The notes beneath the pieces are model-generated. The model was not told the origin of the DNA. It made no database searches and was given only the letters and a program-made list of their open reading frames with translations. The position numbers were made by a program, and so were the translations under genes. From Papaver somniferum (lineage: Eukaryota; Streptophyta; Magnoliopsida; Ranunculales; Papaveraceae), in assembly GCF_003573695.1 (NCBI RefSeq), contig NC_039365.1, positions 130,473,466 to 130,537,465 on the forward strand: a stretch of 64,000 nt of DNA. The letters are read 5' to 3'. This document shows, piece after piece, positions 10,399-19,926 of the stretch. The stretch's first letter is position 1. Each line of letters begins with the position of its first letter.

Positions 10399-11030
10399 AT
10401 ATATTCTCTGAAGAGTTCCATTAGTCCATTGAGAACCGAGATCTCCATTTGAAGGTCGATTAGTGGCAAAAATCCACTAATGATACCCTGAACATAATTA
10501 GAGAATTTTTTAGAACATACGCGATAACATTTTTTTTTTGTGTTTGATTATACCAAGAAATCTAAGGCAGTCAAACCAAGGGAAATTGTAGTATTACTTG
10601 AAGAAATAATTCAAACACACTTGCAACATTGATGTTAATTTTATTCCGCTGTTAGTGAGCATGCAATATTCCAGTTCACAACCAGTTATCACGGGAAAGG
10701 CTCTCTCATTCAGAATTCCTGAAATAAGTTATTTACCGAGTACCCAACCATCAGTTGTTGTGAAAATACCAACAACTTTCTTAAAATGGTCAATATGCAT
10801 CTCTAGAACTTCGTTCATACAAGGTCTCATTAGCTTCACCAAGCACGGTTGCAACGTTATGCTTTGAGCTTCAAGTAGGGAACAAAGAGAAAGAAATTTC
10901 TACAGCTGCTACTGCCGCTGACAACCGACCATTTATTTCAGAATCAGACTTAACATACTTATCAAAACATACAACAAAGAATTTCAGTGCTTCACGCGTC
11001 GACTGAATAAATTCTGAAGCACATGGTTAT
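10399..11030 (-). pseudogene. EXO84-like gene fragment, right arm
   Basis: This is the inverted copy of the EXO84-like exons, abutting the palindrome centre. It has the same splice borders (about 10,488 and 10,623), but the codon that is TAA in the left arm is CAA here (10,849-10,851), so this stretch lacks that stop. It has no promoter side and no 3' end, so it cannot make an exocyst subunit on its own. Confidence 0.45.
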
Positions 11031-11037
11031 TTATCAC

Positions 11038-11802
11038 TGTTGGAGTCTTGCAACAATTAACAGCACGTTAGATTGTCAAAATAATATGCAAAAAACTGAA
11101 TCAAAACAACTCTACCGAAACGACTTGACGAAAGCAGAATCACAGGTCCAACAAGTTGTCCTTAACACATTAGTTCGCGGGTATACTCGAGATGAGTAAT
11201 GATAAACCCCTCACAGCGAAGATGTTTTCAGGATAAGACTGCCCGATATAGCTCGTGTTAGCATAACGTAATCTACCCAAACTTGAACTTAGCAACAAGG
11301 ATGAAAGTAAAACGTATGGAGAAACCCTAGAGTGAAAGAATAATTTTCGGTATATATGAAAACAGATTTTCAAGTTGTATTTAAAGGAGAAGATACTTGC
11401 ACATCAAGTTAGGTATTTGTTTTCTTCAAAAACAAGTTAAACACGTAAAAATAATTTTTCCATAAATAATACTCTTAAGAAAATACTTTTAGAATTAATT
11501 CCTTTAAGAAAAAACTTGCAAAAATAAATTCTATTAAATACGTGACTTGGTGCATGGTTTACGCGCACATGTATGGGTCAAAAAATGTATATTTCACCCC
11601 ACCCGCTTCACCCACTTTTGTCAATACATCCATATGAATATGGTTATATGGTGGAGCTCCTTCTCTATTATACCCAATGTGGGACTAAAGAGAGATTCAT
11701 TCACTCAAAGAAATGAGTGAGCATCCGTAGAACCCTTAGGTCCTAAGATCAAACCACACCAAGACCAAAACATTTTAAGTGAAAACTCATTTTTCTCCAA
11801 CA
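11038..11802 (-). mobile_element. Relic copia solo LTR in right arm
   Basis: This is the inverted copy of the relic LTR of the left arm, 765 bp, with TGTTGGA at one end and TCCAACA at the other. Its presence in both arms shows that the LTR was already in the sequence before the inverted duplication. Confidence 0.6.
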
Positions 11803-12515
11803 CAATATTAGTCAGAGTTGTTAGAAGTACGGTTTCGATATTTCGAAGTATAGGTCAAAATAAAATTCTGACTGTGCACATGGGTGTAAAGAGAGCGTAG
11901 AAATATAATTGTTGAATGACCCCATGTCTCAAAGGTTTGTACTGATTTCTCTATTACACTTGTTTATAAAAATGAAAAACAATATATAACCAACCCATTT
12001 TGGAAAACAAGGTATGTTGTAAGGGTTTTCTTTCGAATACAAGGTAGCTGGGGTTAACCTTTAATCATCCCACTGATCAATCTTGAATTCTAAGGGGACC
12101 GTTGTAAGAGCAAGGGCTAGAAGATACATGCATGCCTCTACTCTTTTTATTTTTGATGCAAAATGCATGCCGCCACTCCTTCCAGATGAAGCAGTGGCGC
12201 TGGAAAAATCCAACAACAAACAAGATATTGCAATGAAAATATTCATATCTTCAATTAAAATTATTGGCTCTTGGAATGTTGGATGAGATGTACATAAGCT
12301 GGAGGCTAAATACTTCAACAAGCTAAAGATGGAACAATACAGAATTCTTCTGAATGCGTCTATTTGCAAATTAGCATGTACCAAAAAATTGATTTCAACA
12401 AGTATGTACCAAAAATGATGCCTTTACTACACAAGACATGAGAGATTCACAAATCACAAATACATGTTTTGTAGACTAAGCAATTAAAAGTTCGGATAAA
12501 AGAGAGATTCACAAT

Positions 12516-12790
12516 TCACAAACAACTTCGCTGCTCGGTGAGCCTCTTGGATGCAGTAAAATGTCGAGGTAAATCTGATTTTGTAGTTTTGAGTTTGCTG
12601 AAATCTGTTTCAAGAAAACGATAATCATCTTCTATAGGATCTCTGCATTCTCCAGCTAACTTTTCACCCATACAATTTCGTTTTGATTTCCTCTGAAACC
12701 CTTGATCTTGACGACCTTAAGGTTATCAACACAGTATTCAAAATTTGTAGTTTGTGGCTCAAAACTTTCTTCCTCATTGATCCCCTGCTT
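12516..12790 (-). pseudogene. FBD exon copy in right arm
   Basis: This is the inverted copy of the FBD exon at 7633-7908. It keeps NEEESFEPQTT and VVKIKGFRGNQNEIV, which is closer to the FBD consensus than the left copy. It has gained TAG stops in the helix that follows. The acceptor side (CAG before GGGATCAATG) is conserved. No upstream exons are present, because the duplication ends inside the preceding intron. Confidence 0.6.
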
Positions 12791-12811
12791 TAAATATCAG
12801 TATTTGTACAT

Positions 12812-12816
12812 AAAAT
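12812..12816. repeat. Target-site duplication AAAAT, left side of copia tandem
   Basis: AAAAT immediately precedes the TG of the leftmost LTR. The same five bases follow the CA of the rightmost LTR at 24,843-24,847. Confidence 0.85.
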
Positions 12817-13200
12817 TGTTGCGTCTGTAACAATAAAACACTTAAGAAAGATGTTAGAAAGATGTTAGAATAAAAAGATTAATTTCTGGAAGGTAAATAA
12901 ACACTCAATTGGACTGCAAACAGAGGACAGAGTCACGTGTTCAACACGCTGTCCTTAACACGATATTTTACCTGTACGCCTCAAGAATGAGTGATGCCTA
13001 TACCCTGTGGTCAAGTTCGTATCCAGGATAAAAACTACCCGTTGCAAGCACTGTTAGCACTACAGTACTTGCCCACTCTTACGACCTCAACAACAATTGC
13101 GCACGGAATGAAAAATAAAAGACCACACAGGGGGAGAAGAAGAAAAGAAGAGGATAGTAGCTCTTCTGGAAACAAAACGAAATGAGAGAAAGTGATCGCT

Positions 13201-13207
13201 TTATATA
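13201..13207 (-). promoter_or_regulatory. LTR TATA box
   Basis: The minus strand reads CCTATATAAAGCG. The same box is at 18,709-18,715 and 24,225-24,231 in the other LTRs. The one in the rightmost LTR would drive genomic transcription of copy B. Confidence 0.6.
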
Positions 13208-13280
13208 GGGGAGAATAGAGAGAGGTCTCATAAACGCGCATTAAAACAATTTCAATTAATTCAAATTTTTTCCAACGGTT

Positions 13281-13436
13281 TTAAACGTTCATGCATCACT
13301 TAATATCGATTTGAAACGTTCATGCGTCATTATGTTTGATATAAAACGTTCATGCAAATTTAAGTTTGATATAAAAACATTCATGCAAATTTAAGTTTGA
13401 TATAAAACGTTCATGCAAATTAATGTTCATGCATAA
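13281..13436. repeat. LTR minisatellite, AACGTTCATGC core
   Basis: Five tandem units each contain (A)AACGTTCATGC followed by AT-rich spacer with TTTGATATAA. LTR 2 has five units (about 18,787-18,924) and LTR 3 has four (about 24,301-24,423), so the copy number changes between sister LTRs. AACGTT contains an ACGT core, but no regulator can be named. Confidence 0.75.
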
Positions 13437-13577
13437 ACATAATGTTGCCCAAAGAATTATTTTGTTTCAAATATTAATTCGATAAATTCAAAAGAAATTT
13501 TGCCAAAAAATATAAGTCCACACCCACACCCGAACCCGAGCCGGCCCGGCCCGCACGGACGGACGGCGGCGGCGTGC

Positions 13578-13596
13578 GTGCTTCGGTGCGAAGCAC
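13578..13596. other. GC-rich hairpin in the copia LTR
   Basis: GTGCTTCG and CGAAGCAC form an 8-bp stem around GTG within an island of CCCGGCCC/GGCGGCGGC in otherwise AT-rich DNA. It is present in LTRs 1 and 2. In LTR 3 (about 24,535-24,565) the left arm is deleted, so the stem cannot form there. Confidence 0.55.
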
Positions 13597-13867
13597 CGCG
13601 CGTGTGTGAAAATGTGCGATTGCACCAACTGGCCCATTGCCTAAGTCCTCTCCCTCGCACAAAAGTGCTAATGACCCAAGGGCCACTCTAATATCAAAAA
13701 ATTCAATACTTATGGAGAGGTATCATCTTTAGTTTTCCCTATGTGGGACTAAAGGTTCATTCACAAATAGTGAAAATGAGCTAGTGTCCTTAGTGACCAA
13801 TAGATCCTAAGTTCCAATCCCACCAAGACCAAAAACCAAACTATTTATAAACTCATTTTCTCTAACA

Positions 13868-13878
13868 ATCCCCCACAT
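13868..13878 (-). other. Copia polypurine tract (copy A)
   Basis: The minus strand reads ATGTGGGGGAT immediately before the LTR start TGTTAGAG. The equivalent for copy B is at 19,360-19,370. Confidence 0.75.
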
Positions 13879-14436
13879 GAATGAAATACCGATAAAAAAT
13901 CAGAAAACGGAAAGCGAGAAATACCACTTAGGCAAGAGGTGTCCATGAGGTCTTGAACCTTTGCTTAGTGAGAAATTGCCGGAACTACTTGATGGACAGT
14001 GAACGCGATGTCTTGAACTACCATCGTTTGGTGTAATCCGCGATAATAACCACGCGTGATATCTCTCTAGGTGCTGTCGAGTTCGTGCCGTTGTGTCCTT
14101 TTTGGCCCTGGACAAATCCCGTTTCTCCGAATGCTCTAGAGAATCAGCTCTTCTCATAGGAAGCGACCCACTTCCACATTCAGATAGGTGAGTTCTATCA
14201 AGAGTGTTTACTGCTACACCCCACTTCAATCTAAAATTGAAACTATAGAACTCATTAAGACTTAATAGAAAGTCATCCTCACATGCAGTCACACTATCAC
14301 GTCTACACCATAGGGAAGGGGCAGAGAATGAATTCTCTGATAGTGTTTACCTTGACCCGCCACAAATTAGTTTCTCATTCGAAACCTTGATCTTGGGATC
14401 TCCAGTCAGCAAGGTTGAGTATCCTTCATGGCAAGT

Positions 14437-17400
14437 TTATTTAATGAGCCTAAGCCCCATCCCCTTAGATGCATTACTAACTATCTCCTTGGACAAACCT
14501 TTCGTCAAAGGGTCCGCGATATTCTCCTTGGACTTAACCCAATCAATGGAAATAACGTTTTGAGATTAGTTGTTTTAGGGTATCGTGTCTTCTTTATATG
14601 TATAGACTTCCCATTATAGTAGCTGTTTTTAGCTTTAGCTATGGCAGCTTGATTATCACAATGTATAGATATAGCCGGCACAGGCCTATGCCAGAGAGGA
14701 ATGTCTTCTAAAAAGCATCTTAGCCAAGCGGCTTCCTCTCCTGCTTTATCTAGCGCAATAAACTCAGATTCCATAGTGGATCGAGCTATGCAGGTCTGTT
14801 TGGAACTCTTCCAAGAAACACCCCACATGCTAGAGTGAAAACATATCCACTCGTAGACTTAGACTCCTCTGAGTCTGATATCCAGTTTGCATCACAAAAT
14901 CCCTCAAGGACGGCAGGATACCTTTCATAATTCAAACAAAAGGTCAACGTGTATTTCAAATACCTCAACACTCTAAAAAGTGCATCCCAGTGTTCCTGCC
15001 CTGGATTACAAGTATACCTACTTAACCTACTCACATAAGCAATGTCTGGCCTAGTACAGTTCATCAAATACATCAGACTTCCTATAACTCGTGAGTATTC
15101 AAGTTGTGATACTCCATTACCTCTGTTCTTTTTGAGTTTACAACAAGGATCATACGGAGTATAAGCAGGTTTACAATCAAAATGATTGAATTTTCTAAGC
15201 ACAGATTCAACATAATGAGATTGACTAAGACTATAACCGTTAGAATTTCTCCTAATTTTCATCCCTAAGATTACATCTGCAGGGCCTAAGTCTTTCATGT
15301 CAAAGTTCTCATTCACATGTTCTTAGTGGAATTAATTACATCCATGTTTGTACCAAGTATAAGCATATCATCAACATACAAGCATACAATCACACATGCA
15401 TCATTACAAGCTTAGTATATACACACTTGTCAGATTCATTGATTCTAAAACCACTAGAAAACATTACATGATCAAATTTTTCATGCCATTGTTTAGGTGC
15501 TTGTTTCAATCCATACAAAGATTTTTTCAGTTTACAAACTTTGTTTTCACAACCTTTCACTACAAAGCCCTCAGGTTGTTCCATGTAAATTTCTTCATCT
15601 AATTCACCATGTAGAAAAGCTGTCTTTACATCCATTTGATGTATTTCTAGGTTATGAACCGCGGCTATAGCAATTAACATCCTAATGGAAGTAATTCTCG
15701 TAACGGGTGAGTAAGTATCAAAGAAATCTACACCTTCCTTTTGTTTGTAGCCTTTGACTACTAACCTAGCCTTGTATTTTTGAATAGTTCCATCTATGTT
15801 ACGTTTCCTCCTGAAGATCCATTTACATCCTATGGCCTTACACCCTGGAGGTAAATCTACTATCTCCCATGTATCATTTTCTTTGATGGATTCCATTTCA
15901 CTAATAGAAGACTCTTTCCACCACGGAGCTTCAGAAGAAGTCATGGCTTCTCTATAAGTCTGAGGATCAGACTCTGCTAGTGTTATGAAGTCAGGTCCAA
16001 AAGAGGTTTTGGTTCTAGCCCTTTACTCCTCCTAAGATCAAATTCTACTTCATCTTCCTCTAAAGGTAAAGTCTGACTGGTTGAAGGAACATCTAGGGGA
16101 TCAACACCTCTCTTACGAGAGTCAGATTTTAAAGGAAAAACATTTTCAAAAAACACAGCATCCCTAGACTCCATAATAGTATTTACACCAATTTCAGAAA
16201 CATCAGAATTCACAACCATAAATCTATATGCAGGTGTATGCTCAGGATACCCTATGAAGACACAGTCAACAGTTTTGGATCCTATCTTGGTTGCTTTAGG
16301 TTTAGGGATCTGAACCTTAGCCAAACACCCCCACACTTTAAAGTATGCTAAAGAAGGTTGTCTACCTTTCCACAATTCGTATGGAGTTTTATCTGATCCT
16401 TTAAAAGGTACTCTGTTCAGGATATAGCAGGCTGAGAGGACAGCTTCCCCCCACAAGTTCGAAGGTAATCCTGAACTAATTAACATGGCATTCATCATCT
16501 CCTTAAGGGTGCGGTTCTTACGTTCAGCTACTCCATTCGACTGAGGTGAATAAGGAGGGGTAACCTCGTGTATTATGCCATGTTCTACACAGAAATCTCC
16601 TATAGGAGTTATGTACTCGCCACCACGGTCAGACCTAATGGTTTTAATGGTAGTATTCAATTGGTTTTCAACTTCTAGTTTATACCTCTTAAATGCTTCT
16701 AAGGCATCATCCTTACCTCTAAGCAAATATATATGACAGTACCTAGTACAGTCGTCTATAAAAGTAACAAACCATTTCTTGCCACCTCTAGTTTGAACTG
16801 ATTTCATGTCAACTAGGTCTGAGTGATTAATTCTAAGGGTTTAGAATTTCTATGAACATTTTTGCTAAAAGGTTTTCTAGCATACTTTGATTCTACGCAT
16901 ATTTCACATTTGTGTTCCTTTTCCAAACTAAATTTGGGTATGCACCCACATTGGCTAGTTTAAGCATTGATTTATAATTTACATGTCCAAGTCTACCATG
17001 CCAAACGTTCAAAGACTCACAAACATAAGCAGAAGAATCATTATTATTCATTACAGCAGAGTTTACATTAAGCTTATACAGACCCTCAGTCTTATAACCC
17101 TGCCCCACATAATCCTTACCCTTAGTTACAACACATTTCCCAGATTCTATTACAATTTTAAAACCCTTATCATCTAAAACAGCACAAGAAACAAGATTTT
17201 TGCAGATGTCCGGAACATGAAGAACTTCATTCAAAGTGAGAGTCTTGCCAGAAGTGAGCTTGAGCCCAACTTTGCCTTTTCCTACAACCGCAGCTGCAGA
17301 TGAGTTACCCATATAGTTTTCTCCTTCCCCTACCTTATTGTAGGAGGTGAACATTTCTTTGTTCCCACAGACATGTTTGGTAGCCCCAGAGTCTACCCAC

Positions 17401-18297
17401 CAGTCTCTCACATTTGTTACCAAATTTACTTCAGACACCGTGCCAGAAAATTCATCTTTGTTGTTTTCAACCAAATTAGCATTATTTTTCTTTTTAAGGT
17501 CCTTACGGTTTCTACAGTGAACCGCCATATGGCCAGGATTTCCGCAAGCATAGCAATCACCCTTAATTTTATTAATGCTAGATTTAGGTTTCTGAAACAT
17601 ACCTTTCTTGCCTGGAGGTTTCTTGGAGTTGTTCGGTTCTTATCAGCATTGGAACCTTTGTGTTCAGTCACATGAGCTTTGTAAGACATGTCCCTTGAAG
17701 AAGATACATTTTTGTCCTTGGAGCACAACAATTCTTCAACTTGAATTTTCTTACCCAGTTCAACCATAGTAACTTCAGCAGTTTCATGTCTCAGTTTCTT
17801 CTTGTACTCGGACCAGGAAGTAGGCAATTTCTCGATAGCAGTAGACACTTGAAAAGTTTCATCAATCACCATACCTTCCGCAAGAATTTCATTCATAATT
17901 TGCTGGAGTTCAAGGAATTGATCAACCACAGATTTGTCATTCACCATTTTATACTCATAAAGCCTAGCTACCAAGAATTTCTTACTTCCGGCAGTTTCAG
18001 CTTGGTATTTCGCCTCCAAAGCAGCCCATAAATCAAAAGCAGAAAAGTTTTCTTTAGCATTGTAAAAATCATACAAAGCATCCTCCAAGCAATTCAGAAT
18101 ATGTTTTAGACATGTAATTGTTCCTCTTCCATTCTTCTAAAGAAGACTCACGACCAGCATCATTCAGTGATTCATCAAAAGGTTTCAGAACATAGGAATC
18201 CAACTCATGGTAACTTAGAAAGAATAACATTTTTGACTGCCACCTCTTAAAGTTTTCCAGAAAACTTTGCAGGCCTTTCAACATCGTTCTTACCCAT
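14437..18297 (-). pseudogene. Copia gag-pol, copy A (broken)
   Basis: The ATG at 18,297 opens a gag-pol polyprotein. Visible in order are the gag helical region, a CCHC knuckle (CYACGNPGHMAVHC), the protease motif WWVDSGATKHVCG, a GAG-pre-integrase segment (WHGRLGHVNYKSM), the integrase core (RSDRGGEYITPIG, SPQSNGVAERKNRTLKEMM), RT starting NDTWEIVDLPPG then DVKTAFLHGELDEEIYM, and RNase H ([44 protein letters not shown]). The reading frame changes at least six times. Most changes are 1-nt deletions relative to copy B. The RT YVDD box lies near 15,370, between frames. The stop is TAA at 14,437. Confidence 0.85.
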
Positions 18298-18332
18298 TGT
18301 TACAGACAGAAAACAAAATATCGTGTTAAGAT

Positions 18333-19359
18333 TGTTGCGTGTAACAATAAAACACTCAAGAAAGATGTTAGAAAGATGTAGAATAAAAGATTAATTTCTG
18401 GAAAGTAAATAACACTCAATTGGACTGCAAACAGAGGACAGAGTCACGTGTTCAACACGCTGTCCTTAACACGATATTTGACCGGTACGCCTCAAGAATG
18501 AGTGATGCCTATACCCTGTGGTCAAGTTCGTATCCAGGATAAAACTGCCCGTTGCAAGCACTGTTAGCACTACAGTACTTCCCACTCTTACGACCTCAAC
18601 AGCAATTGCGCACGGAATGAAAAATAAAGGACCACACAGGGGGAGAAACGAAAAGAAGAGGATAGTAGCTCTTCTGGACACAAAACGAAATGAGAGAAAG
18701 TGATCGCTTTATATAGGGGAGAATAGAGAGAGGTCTCATAAACGCGCATTAAAACAATTTCAATTAATTCAGATTTTTTCCAACGGTTTTAAACGTTCAT
18801 GTCCTTAATATCGTTTGAAACGTTCATGCGTCATTATGTTTGATATAAAACGTTCATGCAAATTTAAGTTTGATATAAAAACGTTCATGCAAATTTAAGT
18901 TTGATATAAAACGTTCATGCAAATTAATGTTCGCATAAACATAATGTGCCCAAAGAATTATTTTGTTTAATATTAATTCGAAAATTCAAAAGAATTTTGC
19001 CAAAAAATATAAGTCCACACCCGAACCCGAGCCCGGCCCGCCCGCCCGCACGACGGACGGCGGCGGCGTGCGTGCTTCGGTGCGAAGCACCGCGCGTGTG
19101 TGAAAATGTGCGATTGCACCAACTAGCCCATTGCCTAAGTCCTCTCCCTCGCACAAAAGTGCTAATGACCCAAGGGCCACTCTAATATCAAAATTCAATA
19201 CTTATGGAGAGGTATCATCTTTAGTTTTCCCTATGTGGGACTAAAGGTTCATTCACAAATAGTGAAAATGAGCTAGTGTCCTTAGTGACCAATAGATCCT
19301 AAGTTCCAATCCCACCAAGACCAAAAACCAAACTATTTTATAAATCATTTTCTCTAACA
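18333..19359 (-). mobile_element. Copia LTR 2 (shared middle LTR)
   Basis: 1027 bp. It is the 5' LTR of copy A and the 3' LTR of copy B. It starts TGTTGCGTGTAAC, having lost CT relative to LTRs 1 and 3, and carries many other 1-3-nt deletions. No target duplication flanks it. Confidence 0.9.
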
Positions 19360-19926
19360 ATCCCCCACATGAATGAAATACCGATAAAAAATCAGAAAAC
19401 GGAAAGCGAGAAATACCACTTAGGCAAGAGGTGTCCATGAGGTCTTGAACCTTTGCTTAGTGAGAAATTGCCGGAACTACTTGATGGACAGTGAACGCGA
19501 TGTCTTGAACTACCATCGTTTGGTGTAATCCGCGATAATAACCACGCGTGATATCTCTCTAGGTGCTGTCGAGTTCGTCGTTGTGTCCTTTTTGGCCCTG
19601 GACAAATCCCGTTTCTCGAATGCTCTAGAGAATCAGCTCTTTTCTCATAGGAAGCGACCCACTTCCACATTCAGATAGGTGAGTTCTATCAAGAGTGTTT
19701 ACTGCTACACCCCACTTCAATCTAAAATTGAAACTATAGAACTCATTAAGACTTAATAGAAAGTCATCCTCACATGCAGTCACACTATCACGTCTACACC
19801 ATAGGGAAGGGGCAGAGAATGAATTCTCTGATAGTGTTTACCTTGACCGCCACAAATTAGTTTCTCATTCGAAACCTTGATCTTGGGATCTCCAGTCAGC
19901 AAGGTTGAGTATCCTTCATGGCAAGT

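Larger units (their letters stand above)
10399..12816 (-). repeat. Palindrome, right arm
   Basis: This is the reverse complement of the left arm. It starts with ATATATTCTCTGAA opposite TTCAGAGAATATAT, and runs to AAAAT at 12,812-12,816, where the copia tandem is inserted. The match resumes for 12 more bases at 24,843-24,854 beyond that insertion and then ends. This arm lacks the MITE. Its gene fragments are mutated differently from the left arm: the FBD exon has extra stops, while the EXO84-like exon keeps a CAA codon that is TAA on the left. Confidence 0.9.
12817..13867 (-). mobile_element. Copia LTR 1 (3' LTR of copy A)
   Basis: 1051 bp, TGTTGCG...CTCTAACA. On the minus strand it starts TGTTAGAGAAAATGAG right after the polypurine tract GTGGGGGA. 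A TATA box (TATATAA, minus, 13,201-13,207) lies mid-LTR. It also holds five units of a 33-36-bp minisatellite and a GC-rich hairpin. Confidence 0.9.

Noticed and set aside
12061..12384. 107-codon minus-strand frame in the right arm
   Set aside because: It crosses the empty MITE site and intronic sequence; only its C-terminal part matches the exon relic of the left arm.
13281..13436. CRISPR-like regularly spaced repeats
   Set aside because: This is a retrotransposon LTR minisatellite in a plant genome, with imperfect AT-rich spacers and no cas genes.
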